A stretch of DNA of 64,000 nucleotides from Saccopteryx bilineata (GCF_036850765.1 NC_089491.1:126370766-126434765), one strand, 5' to 3'; shown: positions 35,760 to 47,034, counted from the first letter of the stretch. The notes: generated from the letters alone by a model not told the origin. Translations and numbers: made by a program.

Positions 35760-38700
35760 ATCATGCAGTTCTTAGTTTTTTCTGATTTACTTATTTCACT
35801 CCATATGATGTTATCAAGATCCATCCATTTTGATGTAAATGATCCAATGTCATCATTTCTTATGACTGAGTACTATTCCATAGTATGTATGTGCCACATC
35901 TTCTTTATCCAGTCTTCTATTGAAGGGCTTTCGGTTGCTTCCATGTCTTGGCTGCTGTGAACAATGCTGCAATGAACATGAAGCTGCATGTATCTTTACA
36001 TACCAATATTTTTGAGTTTTGGGGGTATATACTCAGTAGAGGAATTTCTGGGTCATATGGTAGTTCTGTTTTTAGTTTTTTGAGGAACAACCATACTTTC
36101 TTCCATAATGGTTGTATTCCTTTACATTCCCACCAACAGTGGATGAGGGTTTCTTTTTCTCCACAGCCTCTCCAACACTTGCTATTACCTGTCTTGTTGA
36201 TAATAGCTAATCTAACAGGTGTGAGGTGATATCTCATTGTAGTTTTGATTGGCATTTCTCTAATAACTAATGAAGAGGAACATCTTTTCATATATCTGTT
36301 GGCCATTTGTATTTCTTCCTGGGAGAAGTGTCTGTTCATGTCCTCTTCCTATTTTTTTATTGGATTGTTTATTTGTTTGTTGTTGAGTTTTATGAGTTCT
36401 TTGTATATTTTGGATATTAGGTCCTTATCTGAGTTGTTGTTCGAAAGTATCATCTCCCATTTAGTTGACTGTCTGTTTATTTTGTTGTCAGTTTCTCTTG
36501 CTGGGCAAAAACTACTTAGTCTGAGTGGTCCCATTCATTTATCTTTGCCTTCTCTTGACTTTGGAGTCAAAATTCATAAAATGCTCTTTAAAACCAAGAT
36601 CCATGAGTTTAGAACCTATGTCTTCTTGTATGTACTTTATTGTTTCAGGTCTTATATTTAGATCTTTGATCCATTTTGAATTAATTTTATTACAAGGGGA
36701 CAAGCTGTAGTCGGGTTTCATTCTTTTGCATGTGGCTTTCCAGTTTTCCCAGCATCATTTGTTGACGAGGCTTTCTTTTCTCCATTGTGTGTTGTTGGCC
36801 CCTTTATCGAAAATTATTTGACCATATATATGTGGTTTTATTTCTGGTCTTTTTATTCTGTTCCATTGGTCTGAGTGTCTATTTTTCTGCCAATACCATG
36901 CTGTTTTGATTGTCGTGGCTCTATATGATAATTTGAAGTCAGATATTGTAATGCTCCCAGCTTCATTCTTTTTCTTTAGAATTGCTTTGGCTATTCAGGG
37001 TTTGTTTTAGTTTCATATAAATCTGGTGATTTTTTGTTCCATTTCTATAAAAAATGTCATTGAAATTTTGAAGGGAATTGCATTAAATTTGTATATTGTT
37101 TTGGGTAATATGGTCATTTTGATTATATTTATTCTTCCTATCTAAGAACAGGAAATATATTTCCATTTCATTGTATCTTTTTCAGTATCCTTTAACAATT
37201 CTTTGTAATTTTTGTTATATAGGTCCTTTACATTCTTTGTTATGTTTATTCCTAGGAAATTTTTTGTTGTTGCAACCATGAAGGGGATTATTTTTTTTAG
37301 TTCATTTTCTAATGTTTCATTGTAGGCATATAGAAAGGCTGTGGACATTTGTGTATTAATTTTGTATCCTGCGACCTTACTCTATTGGATTATTGTTTCT
37401 AGTAGTCTTTGTGTGGAGTCTTTGGTGTTTTTGATGTATAGGATCATATCATCTGCAAAAAGTGAAACCTTTACTTCTTTCTTTCCGATATGGATGCCTT
37501 TTATTTTTTTATCTTGTCTGATTGCTCAGGCTAGAACTTCTAGCACCACGTTAAATAAGAGTGGAGAGAGTGGACAACCCTGTCTTGTTCCTGATTTAAG
37601 GGGGAAAGTCCTCAGTTTTATGCCATTTAATATGATGTTAGCTGTTGGTTTATTATAAGTGGCCTTTATCATGTTGAGATATTTTCCTTCTATACTCATT
37701 TTGTTGAGTGTTTTAAACATAAAATTGTGTTGTTTTTATTGAATGACTTTTTTGCATCTATTGATAGGATCATGTGGTTTTTGTTCTTTGTTTTGTTGAT
37801 ATGGTGTATTATGTTAACCGTTTTACGTATGTTGAACCATCCTTGAGATTCTGGGATAAATCCCACTTGATCATGATGTATTATTTTTTTAATATGTTGT
37901 TGTATTCAATTTGCTAGTATTTTGTTTAGTATTTTAGCATCTGTATTTATTAGAGATATTCGTCTGTAGTTTTCTTTTTTTGTGCTGTCCTTGCCAGGTT
38001 TTGGTATGAGGGTTATGTTGACCTCATAAGATGTGTTTGGAATTATTGCTTCTTCTTTAAGTTTTTGTAAGACTTTGAGTAAAATAGGAACCAAGTCTTC
38101 TTTGAATGTTTGATAGAATTCACTAGTATAGCTGTCTGGGCCTGGACTTTTATTTTTGGGGAGGTTTTTAATAGTTTTTTCTATTTCCTCCCTGATTATT
38201 GGTCTGTTTAGGCTTTCTGCTTCTTTATGACTCAGTCTAGGAAGGTTGTATTGTTCTAGGAATTTATTCATTTTTTCTAGATTGTTAAATTTTGTGGCAT
38301 ATAGTTTTTCATAGTATTCTACAATAATTCTTTCTATATCTTTGATAGCTGTGGTAATTTCTGCTCTTTCATTTTGGATTTTGTTTATATGTATCCTTTC
38401 TCTTTTTTCCTTGGTGAGTCTTGCCAAGGGTTTGTCAATTTTGTTGATCTTTTCAAAGAATCAGCACCTTGTTTTAATTTTTCTATAGTTTTTCTATTCT
38501 CTATTTCATTTATTTCTGCTCTGATTTTTATTATTTCCTTTCTTTGGCTGGTTTTGGGTTCTCTTTGTTCTTCTTTTTCTAATTCCTTAAGGTGTGAAGT
38601 TAAGTGGTTCACTTGGGCTCTCTCTTATTTGTTCATATAAGTCTGAAGTGATATGAACTTCCCTCTTATTACTGCTTTTGCTGCGTCCCAGAGATTCTGA

Positions 38701-40234
38701 TATGTCGTATTGTCATTCTCATTTGTCTGTATTTACCTTTTGATCTCTGTGCTTATTTCTTCTTTAACCCACTCATTTTTTAAAAGTATGTTGTTTATTT
38801 TCCACATTTTTGTGGGTTTTTTTTTTACCTCATTTTTGCAGTTGAAATCTAGTTTCAAGGTTTTATGATTAGAAAATATGCTTGGTACAATTTCAATTTT
38901 TCTGAATTTGCTGATATTATTTTTGTGGCCCAACATATGGTCAATTCTTGAGAACTTTTCATGTACACTAGAGAAAAATGTATACTTTGTCACTTTAGGA
39001 TGAAATGTCCTGTAGATGTCATCATATCCAGGTACTCTAGTGTTTCGCTTAAGGCTAATATTTCTTTATTGATTTTCTGTTTGGATGAATGATCTAGAGC
39101 CATCAGAGGTGTATTTAGGTCTCCTAGTATGATTGTATTTTTGTCAGTTTTTGTTTTTAGGTCAGTTAGTTGATGTCTTATATATTTTGTTGCTCCTTGG
39201 TTTAGTGCATATATATTAAGAAGTGTTATGTCTTATTGATTCAGTGTCCCTTTAATCATTATGAAATGACCATTTTTGTCTCTCATTACATTTGCTGTCT
39301 TGTAGTCAGCATTGTTAGATATGAGTATTGCTACACCTGCTTTTTTTTTGGATGTTATTTGCTTGGAGTGTTGTTTTTCAGCCTTTCACTTTGAATTTGT
39401 TTTTATCTTTGTTGCTTAGATGTGTTTCTTGTAGGCAGCATACAGTTGGATTTTTTTAAATCCATTCTGCTGCTCTGTGTCATTTTATTGGTGAGTTTAT
39501 TTATTTATTTAAAAATAATTTTATTTTTTTTAATGGGGCGACATCAATAAATCAGGATACATATATTCAAAGATAACAAGTCCAGGTTATCTTGTCATTC
39601 AATTATGTTGCATACCCATCACCCAAAGTCAGATTGTCCTCTGTCACCTTCTATCTAGTTTTCTTTGTGCCCCCCCTTCCCCTTTCCCTCTCCTTCTCCC
39701 CCTCCCCCCATAACCACCACACTCTTATCAATGTCTCTCAGTTTCACTTTTATGTCCCACCTAAGTATGGAATAATACAGTTCCTGGTTTTTTCTGATTT
39801 ACTTATTTCACTCCATATAATGTTATCGAGATCCCACCATTTTGCTATAAATGATCTGATGTCATAATTTCTTATGGCTGAGTAGTATTCCATAGTGTAT
39901 ATGTGCCATATCTTCTTTATCCAGTCATCTATTGACGGGGTTTTTGGTTGTTTCCATGACCTGGGTACTGTGAACAATGCTGCAATGAACATGGGGTTGC
40001 ATGTGTCTTTATGTATCAATGTTTCTGAGTTTTGGGGGTATATACCCAGTATAGGGGTTTATACCCAGTAAGGTATTTCTATTTTCAGTTTTTTGAGGAA
40101 CCACCATACTTTCTTCCATAATGGTTGTATTACTTTACATTCCCACCAATAGTGTATGAGGGTTCCTTTTTCAGTGAGTTTAAATCATTTACATTTAGTG
40201 TAATTATTGACACTTGAGGGTTCCCTATTGTCAT
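35760..40234 (-). pseudogene. L1-B ORF2, broken
   Basis: It starts at the complement of the cat near 40232-40234 (MTIGNPQVSIITLNVNDLNS). The frame is then split by L1-E. Below it, the endonuclease C-terminal part is at 38733-38993. Reverse transcriptase is at 37906-38427 ([20 protein letters not shown]) and 37526-37720 ([20 protein letters not shown]), with the FADD catalytic box encoded near 37450. The C-terminal cysteine domain is at 35917-36339 ([18 protein letters not shown]). Frameshifts and stops separate the blocks. Confidence 0.88.
39500..40173 (-). mobile_element. L1-E: 5'-truncated L1 nested in L1-B
   Basis: A 674-bp L1 3' end: A-rich tail (T-rich at 39500-39530), 3' UTR with cccatcacccaaagtcagat, and the last roughly 90 ORF2 codons at 39750-40019 (MEYYSAIRNYDIRSFIAKWW). 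It repeats the 3' end of L1-B itself, so it is a close subfamily relative. The TSD gtgagttta is perfect over 9 bp (39491-39499 and 40174-40182). Deleting it rejoins L1-B ORF2. Confidence 0.92.
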
Positions 40235-40269
40235 TTTATATATTGCTTTCTGTTAGTTTTGTATCTTGT

Positions 40270-40918
40270 TTAATTCTTCTCTTTCGTTTTTCTATCATTT
40301 GTTTTTGTTTGCTTGTAATCCATACTTCTTTCCTCAGTTTCTACCTTTTTTAAGTCGTGTGCTTCTGTGGTGGTTTTTTCAGGGATGGTTACCATTAAGT
40401 AATGAAAAGGGTACCTTCCATGTTCATTATAGTACACTATCTTATGAGTGCTTCTGGACTCCATCATCTTTTGCTACTGTTAATCTTCATCCTCTCCCCT
40501 TTTTTTGTTTTTGTTGTCACAGTTTAAATTTGGTTTTATTGTGTTCTTGGTGGAGCTTTTACTTGTGGTTTTGTTTTGTTTTGTTCTTTGTATCTGAATG
40601 GAAAACCCCTTTAGTATTTTCTGAAGTGGGAGTTTTCTTATTATAAATTCCCTTATCTTTTCTGTATCTATGAATGTTTTTATTTCTTCTTCGTATTTGA
40701 ATTATAGCTTTGATGGGTATAGTATTTTTGGCTGGAAGTTTCTCCCTTTCAGAACCTTAAATATTGGGGTCCACTCTCTTCTAGCTTGTAGAGTTTCTGC
40801 TGAGAAATCCAATGATAATCTAACAGGCTTTCCGTTATATGTTGTGTTCTTCTTTTCCCTGGCTGCCTTTAGAATTTTTTCTTTGTTGTTGATTTGTGCC
40901 AATTTCATTATGATGTGA
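40270..40918 (-). pseudogene. L1-B ORF1, C-terminal part only
   Basis: The C-terminal domain of ORF1p is readable at 40702-40908 (KILKAAREKKNTTYNGKPVR, then DFSAETLQARREW). Upstream, where the coiled coil and RRM should be, the sequence passes directly into leader-like DNA at about 40920-40935. Roughly 250 codons are absent. The stretch 40270-40700 covers the spacer between ORF1 and ORF2. Confidence 0.75.
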
Positions 40919-40934
40919 ATGTGTTTTTCACCCT

Positions 40935-41801
40935 GTATTGGCTGACAGGAAATTGCCCCTACCCCTATGTGCAGAGCAAGAGGTACTAAAAAATATCACG
41001 TCTCTTGTCTTAGATCGCTGATCTGAGAGAGACCTTGTCAACCAGAACTGCAGAAGCCAGCTGGATGGTAAGCATACTGTGGGTTAAGCTAATTTCAGCT
41101 ATTGGATCTGCAGATCTGCTCCAGAGATAGTCTGCAAGCTGCCTGCATGCCCCTCCCGCTAGCACTTTCGTATTTTTTTTCTTCCCCGGGATGTTAGCCT
41201 GAATGGCTGGGTGAGGCCATTCAGCACACTTGTGTGCACTCCCCGTGGGCCACTGTTCGAGGAGCAGGAATTACAGTGAGACTCTGGTCATAGCCCACAC
41301 AGAAGTCTCTGACCCTGCCCCTCTGTTCAGGAACATGGGTTCCCATGCCTGGGGTGCTAAGAGGAACCTTTCGCACACTCTTCGTGCTTGCCAACCAGAA
41401 TATTGGGGGTAATTGGCCTTTGTCGGGGTCTGGAGCCAGCATTAGCTTGTGTGGGCTGAGTCACTGTGGGCACACTCTTTCCTTGGCTTGAATGTCTGTG
41501 CCCCAGCCTGCTTCCTCCTCGCCCCCAGCCCCGACTATCTCTCAGTTCCAAGTGAAAGTAGCCCTTGCTCAGGTTAGTGAGGAAGGTGGAGCGTTTCATT
41601 CTCTGTCTTATTTCCTTCAGGGTTGATTATATATTTAGCCAACTTTTTGCCTCATCATACCTTCTTGTTTAGTGTGTGGGACTTTCATACACTCCAGGGA
41701 TAGATTTTTCTGTCTCTGGTTGTAGAATTTGTTGAAATTTTGAGGAAAAATTTTGGGAGTGCTCCTCATGGTGTGATTTCTCTGACGTCACTCACTCTCC
41801 A
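40935..41801 (-). promoter_or_regulatory. L1-B 5' leader
   Basis: A GC-richer, non-coding stretch at the 5' end of the minus-strand L1, ending beside the TSD with gagagtgagtgacgtcagag on the minus strand. The TGACGTCA motif is a perfect CRE/ATF palindrome at about 41783-41790, a plausible element of the old promoter. Activity is not shown. Confidence 0.6.
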
Positions 41802-42163
41802 TTTTTCTATTTTTAACCCCTCTTTTTTATGAATTCTAAAAAGCATAACTCAAAAAATGTAACATAAAAATGTTTTTTAATGTCAGAATAAACTTAATTT
41901 TGTCATATTTTATTTAATTACCATAAAGCATGCTTGAACTTCATATTTTTTAATATTTGACTTAATTATTATATTTCTCTGAAATTTGTATATAGTGTGC
42001 CTACAATTATCTGTAGGATTTTAAATGTGCCCCAATTTCAAAAAGTTTGAGAACCACTGCCCTAGAGGGAAACTCTATTAACCATGTCTTTTTTCGTTCT
42101 TCTGGTGGCAATATTTGAAAATCTACATAATATTTTTATCTACGTACTTAGCAACCTTTTTTG

Positions 42164-42509
42164 GTTTTCCTTTTTTTAATTGAGAGGAGGGGGATAGTGA
42201 GACAGACACCTGCATGCACCCAGACTTGGATCCATCAGCAATCCCTGTTTGGGGCCGATGCTGGCAATTGAGCTATTTTTAACACCTGAGGCAGGTTCCA
42301 CAGAACCATCCTCAGCACCCAGGGCCTATGCACTCAAATCATTTGAGCCATGGCTATAGGAGGGGAAGAGAAAGAGGGAGAGAAGGGGAAGGGAGAGAAG
42401 GAGGGGAGGAAAACAAATGGTCACTTCTCCTGTGTTCTCTGACCAAGAATTCTACCCTAGATTTCCACATGCTAGGTCAATGCTCTATCACTGAGCCAAC
42501 TGGCCAGGA
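42164..42509 (-). mobile_element. tRNA-derived SINE, second family, older copy
   Basis: Minus-strand head tcctggccagttggctcagtg, diverged B box, aggagaagtgaccatttgtt, and a purine-rich block on plus (aggggaagagaaagaggg), ending in poly-A. The TSD ttagcaac lies at 42148-42155 and 42515-42522. It is diverged from the 15575 copy by many substitutions. Confidence 0.8.
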
Positions 42510-42522
42510 CCTATTTAGCAAC

Positions 42523-43033
42523 TTTTCAAATTCTCTCTGCAAAATAGAAGATGTATTCAGGCATCTTATGGACTGTCTTCCAGATTTGGTTTTATCCAAC
42601 CAGTCTCCCACACCCCACAATTGTGTAAACCAATTCCTTCCAATAAATCTATGTTTGTATGTGAATATATGCATATACATGTAGTTATCTAGGTTTTCTT
42701 TCCCTAATGGTACCTTGACTGTGTCAATCTCCCAACCCAAATTTGTAAAGTCACTTTTTTCATAGTCTAAACATACAAGGGAGGGATTTTTGGCAGATTT
42801 TTATATTTTTCACATTTGTTCTCCAGCTATTTCATGGTTTTATTTTTGTTTTTAGACCTTTGGTCTTTGATATGGAGTTTATTCAGGAGTACAGGGTGAG
42901 GTAAAGATATAACTTTATCTTTCTCAAGGTCACTACTCAATTGTCCAACAGCATTCATTAATATCTTAAATTCCTGTACACATTTGGGTATATTTCTGAA
43001 AATTTTTTTAACACAGTGTTTTAAGTTTTGAGG
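42523..43033. other. Anonymous intergenic DNA
   Basis: AT-rich sequence with no gene or confident repeat. Confidence 0.45.
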
Positions 43034-43041
43034 CTTTATAA

Positions 43042-43355
43042 CAGGGGTCAGGAACCTATGGCTCATGAGCCAGATGTGGCTCTTTTGATGGCTGCATCTG
43101 GCTTGCAGACAAATCTTTAATAAAAATATAATAACGTTGAAAATATAAAACATTCTCATGTATTACAATCCATTCATTCACTCATGTTCATGGTTCCGGG
43201 CCGCTGGAGCCGATCACAGCTGTCCTCCGGGACAACACCAAATTTTTATTGGATAATGTGTAATGTACATGGGTCATTGTATGGCTTCGATGGAATTACA
43301 TTTTAAAATATGTAACATTCATGGCTCTCTCAGCCAAAAAGTTTCCTGACCCCTG
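43042..43355. mobile_element. Non-autonomous hAT transposon, second type
   Basis: A 314-bp element with inverted ends caggggtcaggaaccta and aagtttcctgacccctg, and internal ggctcatgagccagatgtgg. The 8-bp TSD ctttataa is perfect (43034-43041 and 43356-43363). No coding capacity. Confidence 0.92.
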
Positions 43356-43595
43356 CTTTATAATATACTAATAATCCAGTAGGGCTATTCCAACTTTGTT
43401 GTTTTCCTATTTTTAGACTTTCTAATTTTTTTGTAGTCTTTTCTATATAAAACTTTAGGTTGTACAGTCTCATTAAAATGTAGCGGTGTTTTTATTGAGA
43501 TATTATATTTATAAACCTCAAGATGTCATTATGAACTTGAATGTTCCTCATTACGTACAAATATGAAAAATTTCACTATTTATTTAAATCTACTT

Positions 43596-43819
43596 GGCCC
43601 TAGCCTGGTGGCTCAGTGGATAAAGCATTGTCCCAGCTCACTAAAGTCATGAATTTGATCCCCGGTTAGGGCTCATAAAAGAACAATCAATGGGTACACA
43701 ATTAAATAGAACAACTAAGTAAAACAGTGTGTAGATGCTTCTCTTCCTCTTTCTCTTTCTCTCTCTCTCCCACCTCCACCCCTTTTTTTTCTCTCTGTCT
43801 CTCAAAATCAATAAAAAAA
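43596..43819 (+). mobile_element. tRNA-derived SINE, VES-like older form
   Basis: It starts ggccctagcctggtggctcag, with a B-box-like gaatttgatccccggttagg. The body contains gaacaatcaatgggtacac and gatgcttctcttcctctttc, and it ends in an A-rich tail. A perfect 12-bp TSD, ttaaatctactt, lies at 43584-43595 and 43820-43831. Confidence 0.9.
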
Positions 43820-43881
43820 TTAAATCTACTTTTGTGGTCCTTTAGTTTTTCTCATATAAGTTTTATATGTTTCTTATTACC

Positions 43882-44082
43882 TATTTTTTTGCTCCATAAG
43901 ACGCATCTGACCATAAGACACACCTAGGGTTTTAAGGAGGAAAATAAGAAAAAAAATATTCTGAACCAAATAGTGTGTTAAAATATTTAATAAAATACCA
44001 TATTTTCACTTCATATAACACATGGGCATTTTCCCCTCCACTTTTGGGGGAACAAAAAGTGCGTCTTATGGAGCGAAAAATA
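43882..44082. mobile_element. Short TIR element (MITE-like), superfamily unassigned
   Basis: About 200 bp with inverted ends tttttttgctccataagacg and, reversed, tttttcgctccataagacgc. TA dinucleotides at both outer edges (43882-43883 and 44081-44082) would fit a Tc1/mariner-type TA target, but other readings are possible. A second short inverted pair near the right end (cccctccacttttggggg) could fold into a hairpin. Confidence 0.65.
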
Positions 44083-44462
44083 CGATAAGTTTATTCCTAG
44101 GTATTTTATCATTTTATTTTTATAATTATAATCTTTGTTTCCTTTACAGTTTTGCTTCCTAATGGTTATTATTTGCATATAGTAGAGGCAATTGCTTTCT
44201 AAATATCCAAGTACTAAACTAAATTCTCTTGGTTTTGTAGAATTTTTTATAGTAGATTCTTTTCTGTTTTCAGGTATACAATAATTTCAGGTGCAAGTAG
44301 TTGTGATTTAATCATTTCTACTTTGATTTTTAAAATATTTTAAATTTTCTTTTTTTATCTCAATGCTTTGGCTAATATCTTTAGTAGAATGTTATATAAT
44401 ATAATATAATACAAATGTCAAAGAATCTGTTTACCATATTGATTTCTTTAGTTTAAAAAGTC

Positions 44463-44607
44463 TGCAGTGACCCCAGTTCAAACCTGGAGATTGCTGGCTT
44501 GAGCAAGATGTCACTAGCTCTGCTGGAGCCCCCCTCACCACCATCAAGGCAAGTGTAAAAAGCAATCAATGAACAACTAAAGTGATACAACTATGTATTG
44601 ATGCTTC

Positions 44608-44640
<33 letters not shown>
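44463..44640 (+). mobile_element. 5'-truncated tRNA-derived SINE with (TC)n tract
   Basis: Only the part from gtgaccccagttcaaacctg onward is present, with gctggcttgagcaagatg, aagcaatcaatgaacaacta and gatgcttctcatctctc, then TC repeats to 44640 and an A-rich tail. Confidence 0.75.
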
Positions 44641-44643
<3 letters not shown>

Positions 44644-44689
44644 ACAAACAAACCAAAACAGACAACTTGGACTTATAGAGTGGGTTAAA

Positions 44690-44960
44690 TGTGTATTAGT
44701 TTCCTGTAGCTGCTGTAATAAATAACCAAAAAGTTAGTGGCTTAGATAAAACAACACAAGTGTATTGTCTTACAATTCTGCAGGTCAGAAGTCAAATGGG
44801 TTTTACTGAGCTAAAGTCAAAGTGTCAGCAGAAGCTGGGAATTTATCTCTGAGAGCACTAGGGAGCCATAGAGGGTCTGTGAGCAAAGGAGAGGTAGGCT
44901 CAGCCCTGGTTGAAAAACACACAGATAGAAGCTAAGGTGTCATGTACTATAATAATAGAG
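44690..44960 (-). mobile_element. MaLR (MLT1-type) LTR, 3' part
   Basis: On plus it starts tgtattagtttcctgtagct, then taataaataaccaaaaagtt, agtggcttagataaaacaac and cttacaattctgcaggtcag. This is the inverted MLT1 3' end in its usual order. The rest is decayed. Confidence 0.75.
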
Positions 44961-45004
44961 GAACCTCAGGGCACTCTGGGGGCCCAGAGAAGGCACACTA
45001 CCCA

Positions 45005-45007
<3 letters not shown>

Positions 45008-45066
<59 letters not shown>

Positions 45067-45102
45067 CAGAGAGAGAGACAGAGAGAGACAGAGACAGAGG
45101 TG
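45008..45102. repeat. Compound (GT)n-(GA)n microsatellite
   Basis: About 20 GT units followed directly by GA and GACA-type repeats. Confidence 0.95.
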
Positions 45103-45139
45103 GCAGGAATCTTCTCAAGGAAGATGCTGTCTTCATTGA

Positions 45140-46121
45140 TGGTGTTTTTTCCAGCTTTATTGAGGTATGATTGACTGATAAAATTATATATTTCCGTTGT
45201 AGAACATGATTCTTTAAGGTGTACAGATTGATTTAATATACATATGCAGCCCTGGCCTGTTGGCTAAGTGGTAGAGCGTCAGCCTGGCGTGCAGAAGTCC
45301 CAGGTTCGATTCCCGGCCAGGGCACACAGGAGAAGTGCCCATCTGCTTCTCCACCCCTCCCCCTCTCCTTCCTCTCTGTCTCTCTCTTCCCCTCCCGCAG
45401 CCGAGGCTCCATTGGAGCAAAGATGGCCCAGGCACTGGGGATGGCTCCTTGGCCTCTGCCCCAGGCGCTAGAGTGGCTCTGGTCACAACAGAGCGATGCC
45501 CCGGAGGGCATGCCGGGTGGATCCCGGTCGGGCGCATGCGGGAGTCTGTCTGACTGTCTATCCCCGTTTCCAGCTTCAGAAAAATACAATATATATATAT
45601 ATATACATATGCATTATGAAATGTTTATCACAATCAATTGAATAAACATCTATTGGCTCACATAATTACCTTTTGTGTGGGTGGTGAGAACACTTAAGAT
45701 CTACTCTCTCAGCAGCTTCCAAGTACATTACAGAATAGAGTATCACTGACTCTAGTCACCACACTGTACATTTCATCCCCAGAACTTAACTCATCTTTGA
45801 AATGGAAGCTCGCATTCTTTGACCAACATCCCATTTCCCCCACACCAGCAACCACCCTTTTACTCTTTGGTTTTATGAATTTGACTTCTTTAGAATCCAC
45901 ATATGAGATCAAACATTGACTGCAATACTGCCACTCTGCAAAGCTTATATTTCACATCTTTATCCATTTGTCAGTGGACACTGAGATTGTCTCAATGTCT
46001 TGGCTCTTGTGATTGAGTAATGCTGCCAATGAACATGGGAGTACAGTTATCCCTTTCAGATACTGATTTCATTTTCTTTGGATATATACCCAAATGTGGA
46101 ATCACTGGATCATAAAGTAGT

Positions 46122-46126
<5 letters not shown>
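45140..46126 (-). mobile_element. Older L1 3' fragment split by a SINE
   Basis: On plus it contains ccagctttattgaggtatga, aatgctgccaatgaacatgg, atatatacccaaatgtggaa and tcactggatcataaagtagt, which are the inverted 3' UTR and ORF2 C-terminal coding region of an older L1. The SINE at 45249-45601 interrupts it. The (TA)n tract follows its 5' edge. No intact frame remains. Confidence 0.75.
45249..45601 (+). mobile_element. tRNA-derived SINE, second family, young copy
   Basis: Head gccctggcctgttggctaag with tagagcgtcagcctggcg, B box ggttcgattcc, body aaagatggcccaggcactgg, tail cttcagaaaaatac. A perfect 12-bp TSD, tatacatatgca, lies at 45237-45248 and 45602-45613. Low divergence from the copies at 15575 and 56320 suggests a fairly recent insertion. 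Confidence 0.92.

Positions 46127-46182
<56 letters not shown>
46127..46182. repeat. (TA)n microsatellite
   Basis: About 28 TA units without interruption. Confidence 0.95.
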
Positions 46183-46185
<3 letters not shown>

Positions 46186-46498
46186 TCTGCAGTGTATTGT
46201 CATACAGTATAATGCTGGCACACTGTTGTAAAGAAGTAAAGTTCTTAGTTTAATGAAGTTTTATAAAAATAAAAATGTGTTAATTTTTTAAAATGTGTTT
46301 TTAGTGTATATAGACTTGGTCATTGTTTTTTCCAGATGGATTAATTAGTTTTTCCACTGTTACATTATCTTTGAATACTTAAAATAAACCCCAGTTGCTT
46401 ATAAAGGTATAAACTTTCAATAGTCTTTCCAGTTGTAGTGCATCAATATTCATAAGTGAGAAAGAACTGTATATTTTCATTTGTTTTTTAATCAGGTT
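46183..46498. other. Anonymous AT-rich DNA
   Basis: Nothing recognisable is seen. Confidence 0.45.
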
Positions 46499-46510
46499 TT
46501 TAACCAGGTT

Positions 46511-46837
46511 ATTTATTTATTTATTTTTTACAGGGAAAGAGAGACAATCAGAGAGAGGGATAGATAGGGACAGATAGACAGGAACGGAGAGAAATGAGAA
46601 GCATCAATCATCAGTTTTTTGTTGAGACACTTTAGTTGTTCATTGATTGCTTTCTCATATGTTCCTTGACCGCGGGCCTTCAGCGGACTGAGTAACCCCT
46701 TGCTCGAGCCAGTGACCTTGGGTCCAAGCTGGTGAGCTTTTGCTCAAACCAGATGAGCCCGCACTCAAGCTGGCAACTTCGGGGTCTCCTGCATCCCAGT
46801 CCGATGCTCTATCCACTGTGCCACCGCCTGGTCAGGC
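46511..46837 (-). mobile_element. tRNA-derived SINE, long form
   Basis: Minus-strand head gcctgaccaggcggtggcac, then gatagagcatcggactggga, gctcgagcaaggggttactc, cgcggtcaaggaacatatg and gatgcttctcatttctctcc, ending in AAAT repeats. The flanks ttaaccaggtt (about 46500-46510) and gttaccagggtt (about 46839-46850) are an imperfect TSD. Closely related to the copy at 5755. Confidence 0.87.
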
Positions 46838-47034
46838 TGTTACCAGGGTTTAATGAACTAATTAATGTATTAGATTTTGTGGTTGTTGTATCAATTATTA
46901 ACTAACTATCCTTGAGAAGGATCATAATTTTTCATTCAATTTATATCAGTTTTGGCTTTGTTACTTGCTACTCATTGACGGAAAGTTTAAGAACCATTTA
47001 TCCTGCTTGCAGAATAGCTTTGTTGTTTAGAATG

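Larger units (their letters stand above)
35500..41801 (-). mobile_element. L1-B: LINE-1 inserted in the hAT transposon
   Basis: A minus-strand L1. Poly-A is at 35500 onward, then the 3' UTR, ORF2 remnants to about 40234, an ORF1 C-terminal part at 40702-40918, and a leader of about 870 bp to 41801. The flanking TSD tttttctattttt is perfect over 13 bp (35487-35499 and 41802-41814). It differs from L1-A and L1-C in its 3' UTR (acccatcacccaaagtcaaa) and its shorter leader, so it is another subfamily. A younger truncated L1 lies within it at 39500-40173. Confidence 0.92.
34504..42059 (+). mobile_element. hAT DNA transposon with transposase remnant, split by L1-B
   Basis: Left terminus tagtggttctcaaagtgtg and right terminus aaaagtttgagaaccactg form inverted ends. 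The host flanks ccatagag (34496-34503) and ccctagag (42060-42067) are an 8-bp TSD with one difference, diagnostic for hAT insertion. The transposon itself is 34504-35499 plus 41815-42059, about 1.24 kb; the rest is L1-B. A transposase C-terminus is coded in the left part. The net size is too small for an intact autonomous element, so it was internally deleted before or after insertion. Confidence 0.9.

Noticed and set aside
45249..45325. tRNA gene
   Set aside because: A tRNA-like head with B box is present, but it continues into a SINE body, is flanked by a TSD, and has no discrete tRNA 3' end.
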